From positions 28,742 to 92,741 of the forward strand of contig CAWKBS010000012.1 in the NCBI GenBank assembly GCA_963847985.1: a stretch of 64,000 nucleotides of DNA, given 5' to 3'. The position numbers were made by a program, and so were the translations under genes. The DNA is from JAIBJN01 sp963847985 (GTDB lineage: Bacteria; Actinomycetota; Thermoleophilia; Gaiellales; Gaiellaceae). Shown piece after piece: positions 35,934 through 44,817 of the stretch. How positions within the stretch are numbered: the stretch's first letter is position 1; the number at the start of each line of letters is the position of its first letter. Under the pieces are notes generated by a model. The model was not told the DNA's origin and did no database searches. It worked only from the letters and a program-made list of their open reading frames with translations.

Positions 35934-36001
35934 TCCGTCATTGCGGCTACCGTGTCCCTTCCGAGACACGTCGCGGGTGGTCCAGAGAAGGGAAGCTGCG
36001 G

Positions 36002-36268
36002 ATGGGTTCTAGCTCGAAGCGACAGACAACGATGGCGAAGCTCGCGCGGGAGCGGGCGCTCCAGGAGAAGCGCGAGCGGAAGCAGCAGAAGAAGGAAGCC
36101 AGGAAGCTGGCGGCCGCCGAGGAGCGCGACGGCGTGACCCGCGAGCCCGGCGAGGACGGCGAGTTGGTCGAGGGCGAGGCGGTCGAGGGCGAGGCGGTCG
36201 AGGGTGCGTCGATCGAGGGCGAGGCGGTCGAGCACGCCCCGGCCGAGCACGCGCCGGCCTCCGACTAG
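36002..36268 (+). CDS. Small charged protein with EGEAV repeats
   Basis: An 88-residue protein. The N-terminal half is lysine/arginine-rich and helical (MAKLARERALQEKRERKQQKKEARK, quoted in part as a coiled-coil candidate). The C-terminal half is acidic, with near-perfect repeats VEGEAVEG / ASIEGEAVEH / APAEHAP. GAAGGGAAG precedes the ATG and a TACCGT box is at 35948. The repeat region also appears as a DNA repeat (GGTCGAGGGCGAGGC). Function unknown; possibly ribosome- or nucleic-acid-associated because of its charge. Confidence 0.6.
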   Translation: MGSSSKRQTTMAKLARERALQEKRERKQQKKEARKLAAAEERDGVTREPGEDGELVEGEAVEGEAVEGASIEGEAVEHAPAEHAPASD

Positions 36269-36371
36269 CCGCGGGATGCTCCTGCCGCTCTACGGCTCCG
36301 ATCGCGATCGCCGCGACCTCCACGGCTGACGCGGATCGACTTCCGCGCCCCGTCGTCTTCAAGGAGGTCAC

Positions 36372-36653
36372 GTGTCCACCTACCTGGCCATCGCGGCCGC
36401 GACCTGGGGAGTGGCGATGTCGTTCGCGCCGCTTCTCCAGATCCGCGCCATTCGAGCGCACGGCTCGTCGCAGGCCGTGTCGATCGGCTACCAGCAGATC
36501 CTGCTCGTCGGCTTCGTGCTCTGGCTCGCCTACGGCATCTCGATCGACAACGTCCCGCTGATGATCACGAACACGGTCGCGGCGGTCGTGTCCGGCGCGA
36601 CGATCGTCGTCGTACGGCGCTTCCGTTCGGGCCTAGTCGAGGGACGGGCCTAA
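36372..36653 (+). CDS. SemiSWEET/PQ-loop family small membrane transporter
   Basis: A 93-residue protein with three membrane segments and the conserved PLLQIRAIRAHGSSQAVSIGY block typical of SemiSWEET sugar carriers and PQ-loop proteins. Such proteins dimerise to form a facilitated-diffusion pore. GGAGGT precedes the GTG at 36372. It converges with the amidohydrolase gene, with a 4-bp overlap of coding ends. The substrate is unknown. Confidence 0.8.
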   Translation: MSTYLAIAAATWGVAMSFAPLLQIRAIRAHGSSQAVSIGYQQILLVGFVLWLAYGISIDNVPLMITNTVAAVVSGATIVVVRRFRSGLVEGRA

Positions 36654-37981
36654 GCGAGGAACCTGGCGGCCTGCACCCGGTGCGCCGCGGCGATCTCGCG
36701 CTCGTCGGCGCGGGCGAGCTGCCCGTCCAGCACGGCCGCCTCGCCGCCGACGTAGACGCGCTCCGCCCGGTGCGGGCCGGAGAGGACGAGCCCCGCGACC
36801 GGGTCGTCCGCGCCGCCGAGCTCGAGCCCGTCCAGCCGCCAGACCGCGAAGTCGGCGCACTTCCCCGGCTCGAGCGAGCCGAGGTCGCGGCGGCCGAGCA
36901 CCTGCGCGCCGCCGCGGGTGCCGAGCCGGAGCGCGTCGCGGACGGTCATCGCCTCGGGCCCTCCGCGGCCGCGCGCGACCAGCAGCGCCTGCTTCACGTC
37001 GGCGGAGAGGTCGCTGCGCTCGTTGGAGGCCGAGCCGTCCACGCCGAGCCCGACCGGCACGCCGGCGTCGACCATCGCGCGCACCGGCGCGACGCCTGCT
37101 CCCAGGCGCAGGTTCGAGGTCGGGCAGTGCGCGACCCCGGTCCCGGTGGCGGCGAAGGCCTGCACGTCCTCGGCCGAGAGGTGAACGCAGTGCGCGCACC
37201 AGACGTCCCCGGCGAGCCAGCCCAGCTGCTCCAGGTACTCGACCGGGCGGCAGCCGAAGAGCCCCTGGCAGTACTCCTCCTCCTCCAGGGTCTCCGCCAG
37301 GTGGGTGTGCAGCCGCAGCCCGAGCCGGCGCGCGAGCGCCGCGGACTCCGTCATCAGCCGCTTCGAGGCCGAGAAGGGCGAGCACGGCGCGACCGCGATC
37401 TGCGTCCAGGCTCCAGGCCCATCCTCGTGGAGCGCGAACAGGCCCTCCGTGTCGGCGAGCACGGCGTCCATCTGCTCGACCAGGTCGTCCGGCGGGAGGC
37501 CGCCGTCGGACTCGCCGACGTCCATCGACCCGCGCGAGGCGACGATGCGGACGCCGAGCTCGCGCGCCGCCTGGATCTCGGCCTCGACCAGCCCCGCTCG
37601 GCCCGGCGGGAACACGTAGTGGTGGTCGAACACGGTCGTGCAGCCGCCGAGCGCGAGCTCGGCCAGCCCGGTGCGCGCAGCCGCGTACTCCGCCTCGGCG
37701 TCGATCCGGCCCCAGAGGGGATAGAGCGTGCGGAGCCAGGTGAAGAGGTCGGCCTCCTGCGCGCGCGTTCGCGTGAGCGTCTGGTACAGGTGGTGGTGCG
37801 TGTTGACGAGCCCGGGCGTGACGAGCGCGCCGCCGAGATTCTCGAAATGTTCGGCGAAGGGTGGGGTCCCCGTGCCCACCTCGACGACGAATCCGTCCTC
37901 GACCAGGATCCAGGCGCCGTCGAGCTCGGTGCCCGCGTCGTCCATCGTCACGACGTAGGCGTTCGAGAAGAGCGTCCTCAC
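36650..37981 (-). CDS. Amidohydrolase, 8-oxoguanine deaminase-like
   Basis: A 443-residue amidohydrolase of the TrzA/AtzB subgroup. Zinc ligands are NTHHHLYQTLTR (two His), HTHLAETLEEEEYC (His and the catalytic Glu), HCVHLS, and GVDGSASNERSDL (Asp). The TRARAQEADLFTWLRTLYPLW-like region and the GSASN loop fit 8-oxoguanine deaminase, which makes urate and ammonia. This links it to the uricase operon 3 kb away. Other heterocycle deaminases remain possible. The GTG start lies 20 bp from the divergent ppc start. Confidence 0.87.
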   Translation of the reverse strand: MRTLFSNAYVVTMDDAGTELDGAWILVEDGFVVEVGTGTPPFAEHFENLGGALVTPGLVNTHHHLYQTLTRTRAQEADLFTWLRTLYPLWGRIDAEAEYAAARTGLAELALGGCTTVFDHHYVFPPGRAGLVEAEIQAARELGVRIVASRGSMDVGESDGGLPPDDLVEQMDAVLADTEGLFALHEDGPGAWTQIAVAPCSPFSASKRLMTESAALARRLGLRLHTHLAETLEEEEYCQGLFGCRPVEYLEQLGWLAGDVWCAHCVHLSAEDVQAFAATGTGVAHCPTSNLRLGAGVAPVRAMVDAGVPVGLGVDGSASNERSDLSADVKQALLVARGRGGPEAMTVRDALRLGTRGGAQVLGRRDLGSLEPGKCADFAVWRLDGLELGGADDPVAGLVLSGPHRAERVYVGGEAAVLDGQLARADEREIAAAHRVQAARFLA

Positions 37982-38001
37982 CCCGCGTAATCTCTCACGC
38001 C

Positions 38002-40467
38002 ATGACCTCCGACGCGCCGCTCCGCCGTGACGTGCGCCTGCTAGGCGACCTGCTCGGCCGCGTCATGGTCGAGCAGGAGGGCGAGGAGCTGCTCGCGCAG
38101 GAGGAGGAGATCAGGCGCGTCTCCCGGCGGGCGCGCGAGACCGGCGACCCGGCCGTGCGAGACGAGCTTGCCCGCGCCGTGGGCGAGCTCGGCCTCGACC
38201 GGCAGACGAAGATCCTGCGCGCCTTCACGCTCTTCTTCCAGCTCGCCAACCTCGCCGAGCAGCAGCATCGCATCCGCCGCCGCCGCGACGTCCGGCGCGG
38301 AGACGGGGTCGCGCGCGAGTCGCTCGCCGATGCGTTCGCGCGCCTGCGGGAAGGCGGGGTCGGAGAGGAGGCGCTGACCGCAGCGGCCGAGCACGTCTCC
38401 CTGGAGCTCGTCCTCACCGCGCACCCGACCGAGGCGACGCGCCGCACCATCCTCCAGGCGCAGGCCCGCCTCGGCGCGCTCCTCGCCGGGCTCGACGAGG
38501 GCGAGTCGATCGCCGACCGCGCCGCCGAGGAGATCACCGTGCTCTGGCAGACGGACGAGGTCAGGCCGCAGCGCCCGCGCGTCCTCGACGAGATCCGCCA
38601 CGGCCTCTGGTTCTTCGAGCACAGCCTCATGGACGCGGCGGAGGAGCTGCTGCACGCCTACCGCGAAGCGCTGCCCGGCGCGCGGCTGCCGCTCTCCTTC
38701 GGAAGTTGGATCGGCGGGGACATGGACGGCAACCCGGCCGCGGGCCCCGACACGATCCGCGAGGCGCTCGCGCGCGGCAGGGCGCTGGCACTCGCGCGCT
38801 ACCGGGAGCAGGCCCGCGACCTGGCGGCCGCGCTCGGGCTGACGACGTCGCTCGTGGAGGTCTCGGACGAGCTGGCCGAGTCCATAGCCCGTGACGAGCG
38901 CGAGCTGCCCGAGTACGCGGAGCGGATCGGCGACCAGAACAGCGACGAGCCGTACAGGCGCAAGCTCTCGTTCATGTGGTGGCGGCTCGGGAACGACGGC
39001 TACGCGCGCCCGGAGCAGTTCGCCGACGACCTCGACGTCGTCGAGCGGAGCCTCCGCGCCCACGGGGGGACGAGGATCGCGGACGGCCGCTTCGCCCGCC
39101 TGCGGCGGGGCTTCGAGCTCTTTGGGTTCCACGTGGCGAAGCTCGACGTGCGCTTCCACGCGGACGAGCTGCGTAACCCCACGCCGCGCGTGCAGGAGGC
39201 GCTGGCCGCCGTCGCCTGGGCCCAGGCCGAGCTGGGGGAGCGGGCGGTCGACTCGGTGATCGTGTCGGGGACCGAGTCCCCTGAGGACGTGCTCGCCGTC
39301 GTCAGCCAGGCCGAGGAGGCCGGGGCACGCGTCGCGCCGGTGCCGCTCTTCGAGACGATCCGCGACCTGGGCGAGGCGCCCGCGATCGTGGCCGCGCTGC
39401 TCGACGAGCCACGGGTCGCCCGCCTCGTGGAGAAGCGCGGGCACCGCCTCGAAGTCATGGTCGGGTACTCCGACTCCGGCAAGGACGGCGGCTATCTGAC
39501 CGCCCAGTGGGAGATCTTCAGGGCGCAGGAGCGCCTGGCGGAGCTCGCCGCGGAACGGGGTGTGGAGCTGACGATCTTCCACGGCCGCGGAGGCTCGACC
39601 GGCCGCGGCGGCGGGCCCACGCACGCCGCTATCCTCGCGCAGCCCGCCGGCCATCCGCCCGGCCGGCTCAAGGTGACGGAGCAGGGCGAGACGGTCTCCT
39701 TCAAGTACGGGCTCCCGGGCCTCGCCTACCGGAACCTGGAGGCCGCGCTCGCGGCGACGCTGCTGGCGGCGTTCCCGGAGGTGGCGGGCTCGCGGCCGCC
39801 CGAAGGCGCACGCGAGACGCTCGAGGGGCTCTCGGCGGCCGCGTTCGCCGCCTACCGCGCCCTCGTCTGGGAGGACGAGCGCTTCGCGGCGTTCTTCCGG
39901 CAGTTCACGCCGATCGAGGAGCTGGCGCTCTTCGAGATCGGCTCGCGGCCGGCGCGGCGGCCCGACGGCGGAGAGCTTCTCAGCTCGCTCCGCGCCATCC
40001 CGTGGATCTTCGCGTGGACGCAGAACCGCTGCATCCTTCCGGCCTGGTACGGCTGCGGCACCGCCTTCGCCGGCGCCGACGTCACCGAGCTCCGCCGCCT
40101 GTACGGCGAGTGGGCGTTCTTCCGCTCACTCGTCGAGAACCTGGAGATGACGCTGGCGAAGTCGAGCCTCGAGATCGCCGCCGGCTACCTCGACCTGGTC
40201 GAGGACGCGAGCCTGTACGAGCCGATCCGCGCCGAGCACGAGCGCACGGTCGCCTCGGTCCTCGAGATCGTCGAGGCGCGCGAGCTGCTCGACCGCCATC
40301 CGGTGATCCAGCGCTCGATCCGGCTCCGGAATCCCTACGTCGACCCGATGAACGCCATCCAGGTCGAGCTCCTCCGCCGCTGGCGCGAGACGGGCGACGA
40401 GGAGGTCAAGCGCCCGCTCCTGCGCTCGATCGCGGGGATCGCCGCGGCCCTCCGCAACACCGGCTAG
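38002..40467 (+). CDS. ppc: Phosphoenolpyruvate carboxylase
   Basis: An 821-residue enzyme, somewhat shorter than the E. coli enzyme (883 aa). The catalytic blocks are intact: VLTAHPTE with H141, GYSDSGKDGG with K494, and FHGRGGSTGRGGGP near residue 527. The C-terminus ends NTG as in most PEPCs. It fixes bicarbonate onto PEP to replenish oxaloacetate. TAATCT lies 8 bp before the ATG, so the leader is minimal. The 21-bp palindrome copy 3 follows the gene. Confidence 0.96.
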   Translation: MTSDAPLRRDVRLLGDLLGRVMVEQEGEELLAQEEEIRRVSRRARETGDPAVRDELARAVGELGLDRQTKILRAFTLFFQLANLAEQQHRIRRRRDVRRGDGVARESLADAFARLREGGVGEEALTAAAEHVSLELVLTAHPTEATRRTILQAQARLGALLAGLDEGESIADRAAEEITVLWQTDEVRPQRPRVLDEIRHGLWFFEHSLMDAAEELLHAYREALPGARLPLSFGSWIGGDMDGNPAAGPDTIREALARGRALALARYREQARDLAAALGLTTSLVEVSDELAESIARDERELPEYAERIGDQNSDEPYRRKLSFMWWRLGNDGYARPEQFADDLDVVERSLRAHGGTRIADGRFARLRRGFELFGFHVAKLDVRFHADELRNPTPRVQEALAAVAWAQAELGERAVDSVIVSGTESPEDVLAVVSQAEEAGARVAPVPLFETIRDLGEAPAIVAALLDEPRVARLVEKRGHRLEVMVGYSDSGKDGGYLTAQWEIFRAQERLAELAAERGVELTIFHGRGGSTGRGGGPTHAAILAQPAGHPPGRLKVTEQGETVSFKYGLPGLAYRNLEAALAATLLAAFPEVAGSRPPEGARETLEGLSAAAFAAYRALVWEDERFAAFFRQFTPIEELALFEIGSRPARRPDGGELLSSLRAIPWIFAWTQNRCILPAWYGCGTAFAGADVTELRRLYGEWAFFRSLVENLEMTLAKSSLEIAAGYLDLVEDASLYEPIRAEHERTVASVLEIVEARELLDRHPVIQRSIRLRNPYVDPMNAIQVELLRRWRETGDEEVKRPLLRSIAGIAAALRNTG

Positions 40468-40487
40468 CACCAGGCCCCACGGTCATC

Positions 40488-40508
40488 CAAGTAACAGACT
40501 GTTACTTG
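40488..40508. repeat. 21-bp perfect palindrome, copy 3 of 3
   Basis: Identical to copy 1 (central A). It lies 20 bp after ppc and 7 bp before the stop of the convergent CoxE-like gene. Unlike copies 1 and 2, its TTA is not the stop codon of the neighbouring gene. Confidence 0.85.
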
Positions 40509-40515
40509 CGCCGGG

Positions 40516-41556
40516 CTACCAGCGGGCGAGCGCCGCGCCGACCTCCTCGAGGCTGGCGAGGCTGTGGCCGCTGGCGAACACGTCGACGTGCGGAAGGGCG
40601 GCCTTCATGCCGCGCGCGAGCGGCTCGTAGGCCGGGTCCTCCTGCAGCGGGTTCAGCCAGACGACGCGGTAGGCGAGCCGGTGCAGTCGCGCCATCTGCT
40701 CGGCGAGGAGCTGCGGGTCGCCGACCTCGAGGCCGTCCGAGCAGAGGACGACGACGGCCCCGCGCGCGAGCCCGCTGTGGCCGTACTCGTCGAGGAAGCG
40801 CTTCAGCGACTCGCCGATGCGCGTGCCGCCGTCCCAGTCGACCACCTCGGCGGCGGCCCGGGTCAGCGCAGTGTCGGGATCGGAGCCCTCGAGCTGGCGG
40901 GTGACCCGCGTCAGGCGGGTGCCGAAGCAGAACGCCTCCCAGCGCTTGTCGGAGCGGAGAGCCGCGTGCGCGAACATGACGAGCGCGCGCGAGTAGGCGT
41001 CCATCGAGCCGGACACGTCGAGCAGGAGGATGAGCCGCCGCGGGCGCCTGCGCCGGCGCCGCCACGCGCGCTCGAGCGGGTCGCCGCCCGTGCGGAACGA
41101 CCTGCGGATCGTGCGCCGCAGGTCCGGCGTGCCCGCGCGCGCGGCCTCGCGCCGCCGTGTCCGACGCCGCGGCACGGACAGGTCGATACGGGCCATGAGC
41201 TCGGCGAGCTGCGACAGCTCCTCCCGCGAGCAGCGGGAGAAGCTCTTCTCCTTCAGCAGCTCGGTCGAGCTCGCCAGGCCGACGTCGGCCTCGGCCTGCA
41301 TCTCGACCTTGATCCGCATGGGCGGGCCCGGGTGCGGCTCCGGCGGCCCGAAGAAGGCCGCGAAGAGCGCGTCGTAGACCTCGGTCTGCTCCGGCCGGGA
41401 GAGCAGCGTGGCCCGGCCGGCCCAGTAGAGCTCGCCCGGCGCCAGGAGCGCGCCGGCCCGGGAGAAGGACGCCACCCGGTCGGGCCCGACCGGCAGCCCG
41501 GCCGCGCGCAGCGCGTGCCCGAAGCGGACGACGGTCTCGACGGCCTCGGCGGTCAT
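40516..41556 (-). CDS. von Willebrand factor A protein, CoxE-like
   Basis: A 346-residue cytoplasmic protein. After an N-terminal helical domain and a very Arg-rich linker, the VWA domain begins LILLLDVSGSMDAYS, an intact MIDAS metal site, and continues with SDGLEVGD. Proteins of this COG3552 family (CoxE) work with MoxR-type ATPases (CoxD) to mature the Mo-Cu site of CO dehydrogenase. The MoxR gene lies 1.4 kb away on the same strand, and both have the same TACGCT-N6-ATG promoter, supporting joint action on the neighbouring cox products. Confidence 0.88.
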   Translation of the reverse strand: MTAEAVETVVRFGHALRAAGLPVGPDRVASFSRAGALLAPGELYWAGRATLLSRPEQTEVYDALFAAFFGPPEPHPGPPMRIKVEMQAEADVGLASSTELLKEKSFSRCSREELSQLAELMARIDLSVPRRRTRRREAARAGTPDLRRTIRRSFRTGGDPLERAWRRRRRRPRRLILLLDVSGSMDAYSRALVMFAHAALRSDKRWEAFCFGTRLTRVTRQLEGSDPDTALTRAAAEVVDWDGGTRIGESLKRFLDEYGHSGLARGAVVVLCSDGLEVGDPQLLAEQMARLHRLAYRVVWLNPLQEDPAYEPLARGMKAALPHVDVFASGHSLASLEEVGAALARW

Positions 41557-41568
41557 GGGTTGAGCGTA
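41554..41568 (-). promoter_or_regulatory. Leaderless promoter of the CoxE-like gene
   Basis: TACGCT (41568-41563 on the minus strand) precedes the ATG (41556-41554) by exactly six bases. The same box and spacing occur before the MoxR-type gene at 43834. Confidence 0.6.
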
Positions 41569-41594
41569 GCGGCGTGCAGTACATTCCCTCGCGC

Positions 41595-42971
41595 ATGAGC
41601 CAGCGGGAGCTGCTTCAGCGCACGGCGGAGATCGCGGCCGATTTCCTCGACTCGCTCGACGAGCGGCCGGTCCGGCCGGAGGCGACGGTCGAGGAGCTGC
41701 GGGCGACGCTCGGAGGCCCGCTGCCCGAGCACCCTTCCGACGAGCTTGCGGTGATCGAGGAGCTTGCCCGCGAGGCGGACCCTGGACTGATGGGCGTCGG
41801 GAGCGGACGGTTTTACGGCTTCGTCATGGGCGGCGCCCTTCCGGCCGCCATTGCCGCCGACTGGCTGACGTCGGCCTGGGATCAGAACGCCGGCCTGGTG
41901 CTTCCGACGCCCGCCGCGGGGGTCGTCGAGGAGGTGGCGGGAACCTGGTTGAAGGACCTGCTCGGCCTGCCGCAGAGCGCCTCCTTCGGGATCGTCACCG
42001 GCGGCCAGATGGCCCACTTCACCTGCCTGGCGGCGGCCCGGCACCACCTTCTCGCTGCGGCCGGATGGGACGTCGAGCGCGACGGCCTGGGCGGTGCGCC
42101 GCCCATCCGCGTCGTCGCCGGAGCGAATCGGCACGGGACGCTCGACCGCGCGCTGCGTTTCCTCGGTATCGGCACGGCGGCGATCCGCCCGATTCCGGCC
42201 GACGACCAGGGACGGGTGCTCTTGGACGCCCTCCGGGACGAGCTGGGCCGGGCGAACGGGCCGACGATCGCCTGCGTCCAGGCAGGCGACATCAACACCG
42301 GCGCGTTCGACGACCTCGAGGCGGCCGCGGACGCGGCCCAGGAGGCCGGCGCCTGGCTCCACGTCGACGGGGCCATCGGTCTCTGGGCCGCCGCAAGTCC
42401 CTCGCTCCGGCATCTCACCGCCGGCGTGGAACGGGCCGACTCCTGGGCGACCGACGCCCACAAGCTTCTGAACCTCCCGTACGACTCGGGGATCGCGCTC
42501 TGCGCACACCCGGACTCCCACCGGGCCGCGCTCGGCATCCGAGCCGCATACCTCGTCCACGCGGACGAGGAGGTGGGGCGGGATCCGGTCGACTTCAACC
42601 CCGAGCACTCGCGCCGGGCCCGCGGCTTCGCGCTCTACGCGGCGCTCCGCTCGCTCGGGCGAACCGGAGTCGCAGATCTCGTCGAGCGCAGCAACGCCCG
42701 GGCGCGCGCCCTCGCCGAAGGGCTTGCCCGGCTCCCGGGGTGCGAGGTCCTGAACGAGGTCGTGTTCAACCAGGTGCTGCTCCGCTTCGAGGACGACGCG
42801 ACCACCGATGCCGTCCTCGCGGGCGTCCAGGAGAGCGGCGAGGCGTGGATGAGCGGCACGACCCGGGACGACCGCAAGGCGATCCGGCTCTCGGTCTCGA
42901 ACTGGCAGACGAGCGAGCGGGACGTCGAGCGCACGATCGCCGCGTTTGCCGCAGCGCGCGCGGCGCTCTAG
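41595..42971 (+). CDS. Group II PLP-dependent decarboxylase/aminotransferase-like protein
   Basis: A 458-residue PLP enzyme of the glutamate/aromatic-amino-acid decarboxylase family. It has GIVTGGQMAHFTCLAAARHH, the cofactor aspartate in WLHVDGAIGLWAA and the PLP lysine in SWATDAHKLLN. The substrate cannot be told. ATG 41595 is preferred, with a TACATT box just upstream; GTG 41574 is an alternative. It is transcribed opposite to the CoxE-like and MoxR genes on either side of it. Its coding end overlaps the MoxR gene by 4 bp. Confidence 0.85.
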   Translation: MSQRELLQRTAEIAADFLDSLDERPVRPEATVEELRATLGGPLPEHPSDELAVIEELAREADPGLMGVGSGRFYGFVMGGALPAAIAADWLTSAWDQNAGLVLPTPAAGVVEEVAGTWLKDLLGLPQSASFGIVTGGQMAHFTCLAAARHHLLAAAGWDVERDGLGGAPPIRVVAGANRHGTLDRALRFLGIGTAAIRPIPADDQGRVLLDALRDELGRANGPTIACVQAGDINTGAFDDLEAAADAAQEAGAWLHVDGAIGLWAAASPSLRHLTAGVERADSWATDAHKLLNLPYDSGIALCAHPDSHRAALGIRAAYLVHADEEVGRDPVDFNPEHSRRARGFALYAALRSLGRTGVADLVERSNARARALAEGLARLPGCEVLNEVVFNQVLLRFEDDATTDAVLAGVQESGEAWMSGTTRDDRKAIRLSVSNWQTSERDVERTIAAFAAARAAL

Positions 42972-43834
42972 TCGACGAGCTCGCCCCAGGCCGCTTCGAC
43001 CCTGGCCTGGTCTTCCCGGTTCTTCACCGCTGCGCCGAGGGTCTCCTTGGCCGCGTCGCCGTTCACGGACTCGGCGCCGAGCAGGGACAGCGCCGTCGCC
43101 CAGTCGATCGCCTCCGCGGCGCCGGGGCGCTTCACGAGGTCGAGCGCGCGCAGGCGCGCGACCGTCTCCGCGACCGAGCGCGCGAGCGGCTCCTCGACCC
43201 CGGGCGCCCGCAGGCGGATGATCTCGGCCTCGCGCGCCACGTCGGGGAACTCGATCCAGTGGTAGAGGCAGCGGCGCTTGAGCGCGTCGTGGAGCTCCCG
43301 CGTGCGGTTCGAGGTGATGACGACGACGGGCGGCTCCTCGGCGGCGATCGTTCCCAGCTCCGGCACGGTCACGGTGAAATCCGAGAGCACCTCCAGGAGG
43401 AAGGCCTCGAACTCGTCGTCGGCGCGGTCGAGCTCGTCCACGAGCAGCACGGCCCGCGACCCAGCCCTGATCGCCCGCAGCAGCGGCCGCTCGACGAGGA
43501 ACTCCGGCCCGTACAGCTCGGCGACGCGCTCGCCCACGCCGACTTCGCCTTCCTGGAGCGCACGGGCGTAGAGGAGCTGCCGCGCGTAGTCCCACTCGTA
43601 GAGCGCCTGCGACGCGTCGATGCCCTCGTAGCACTGGAGCCGGATCAGGTCGGCCTCGAGGATGCGCGCGAGCGTCTTCCCGACCTCGGTCTTGCCGACG
43701 CCCGCCTCGCCCTCGAGCAGGAGCGGGCGGCCCATTGCCACCGACAGGTAGATCGCCGTCGCCAGGCCGCGGTCCGGGAGGTACGACTCCCCGCGCAGGG
43801 CCCGCTCGACGTCCGCCACAGATCCGAACCGCAT
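42968..43834 (-). CDS. MoxR-family AAA ATPase, CoxD-like
   Basis: A 288-residue ATPase with Walker A GEAGVGKTEVGK (about 41-52), Walker B VLLVDELDRAD, sensor 1 ITSNRTREL and the arginine finger region LKRRCLYHW. In aerobic CO dehydrogenase clusters CoxD is a MoxR chaperone that reconstitutes the Mo-Cu site with CoxE. It lies just upstream of coxM in the opposite direction, with 106 bp between start codons. The start is set by a TACGCT box six bases before the ATG. Confidence 0.9.
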   Translation of the reverse strand: MRFGSVADVERALRGESYLPDRGLATAIYLSVAMGRPLLLEGEAGVGKTEVGKTLARILEADLIRLQCYEGIDASQALYEWDYARQLLYARALQEGEVGVGERVAELYGPEFLVERPLLRAIRAGSRAVLLVDELDRADDEFEAFLLEVLSDFTVTVPELGTIAAEEPPVVVITSNRTRELHDALKRRCLYHWIEFPDVAREAEIIRLRAPGVEEPLARSVAETVARLRALDLVKRPGAAEAIDWATALSLLGAESVNGDAAKETLGAAVKNREDQARVEAAWGELVD

Positions 43835-43846
43835 GCGTCAAGCGTA
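43832..43846 (-). promoter_or_regulatory. Leaderless promoter of the MoxR-type gene
   Basis: TACGCT (43846-43841, minus strand), six bases, ATG. Matches the CoxE-like promoter at 41554-41568. Confidence 0.6.
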
Positions 43847-43940
43847 ACGGGTGGTACGCAATGGAAATCTGCGTGGGCGTCGGAGTATTCTCGCCTAGGC
43901 AATTCCAGCCACGGGGTTTCCGAAAAGGAGGCGCCACCGA

Positions 43941-44807
43941 ATGTACCCGGCAAGCTTCGAGTACCACGCTCCGAGGAGCGTCGAGGAAGCGCTCGAGATC
44001 CTGGAGCGCTACGGGGACGAGGGCAAGGTGCTGGCCGGCGGGCAGAGCCTGATCCCGCTGATGAAGCTCCGCTTCGCCTCGCCGCGCGCCCTCGTCGACA
44101 TCAACCGCATCGAGGGGCTCGACACGATCTCGGAGGGTGACGGCTTCCTCTCGATCGGCGCCCTCGTGCGGCATTCGGATTGCGAGCGGTCGGAGGCCCT
44201 GCGCGGGCGCTACGGCGTCCTCGGCGACGCCGCGCCCCAGATCTCCGACCCGATCGTCCGCAACCGCGGCACCGTCGTCGGCTCGCTCACCCACGCGGAC
44301 CCGCAGGGCGACTGGGGCTCGGCGCTCATGGCAACGGGCGCCCGGCTGGAGGTCACCTCCTCGTCAGGGACGCGGACGATTCCGCTCGACGAGCTCTTCC
44401 AGGGCCCGTTCACGACGAGCCTGCAGCCGAACGAGATCGCCACGGCGGTGCAGGTGCCCGACCCGGGCGCGCGCGCGGGCGGCACGTACCTCAAGCTCGA
44501 GCGCAAGATCGGCGACTACGCCACCGTCGGCGTCGCCGTCCACCTCTCGTTCGACAACGGCACCGTCGGCCGCGCGGGGATCGCGCTGACCGGCGTCGGC
44601 CCCCGGAACCTGCGGGCCGAGACCGCCGAGGCGGCGCTCGCCGGCGCCGAGCTGAACGACGACACGATCAAGGCGGCGGCGGAGCTCGCCGCCGAGGCCG
44701 CGCAGCCGCGGAGCGACGAGCGCGGGAGCGCCGACTACAAGCGGAGCGTCGTCCGCGTCTTCACGGAGCGAGGGCTCCGGAAGGCCGCCGAGACGGCGTC
44801 CGCGTGA
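43941..44807 (+). CDS. coxM: CO dehydrogenase medium (FAD) subunit
   Basis: A 288-residue flavoprotein with AGGQSLIPLMKLR and the second FAD motif region IVRNRGTVVGSLTHADPQGDW. In CODH the medium subunit takes electrons from the iron-sulfur clusters and passes them to the quinone pool. The ATG follows AAAAGGAGG. It is the first gene of a coxM-coxS-coxL operon in the canonical order, 10 bp before coxS. The 106-bp gap to the MoxR gene contains a TATTCT box at 43888. Confidence 0.93.
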   Translation: MYPASFEYHAPRSVEEALEILERYGDEGKVLAGGQSLIPLMKLRFASPRALVDINRIEGLDTISEGDGFLSIGALVRHSDCERSEALRGRYGVLGDAAPQISDPIVRNRGTVVGSLTHADPQGDWGSALMATGARLEVTSSSGTRTIPLDELFQGPFTTSLQPNEIATAVQVPDPGARAGGTYLKLERKIGDYATVGVAVHLSFDNGTVGRAGIALTGVGPRNLRAETAEAALAGAELNDDTIKAAAELAAEAAQPRSDERGSADYKRSVVRVFTERGLRKAAETASA

Positions 44808-44817
44808 GGAGGCTGAG

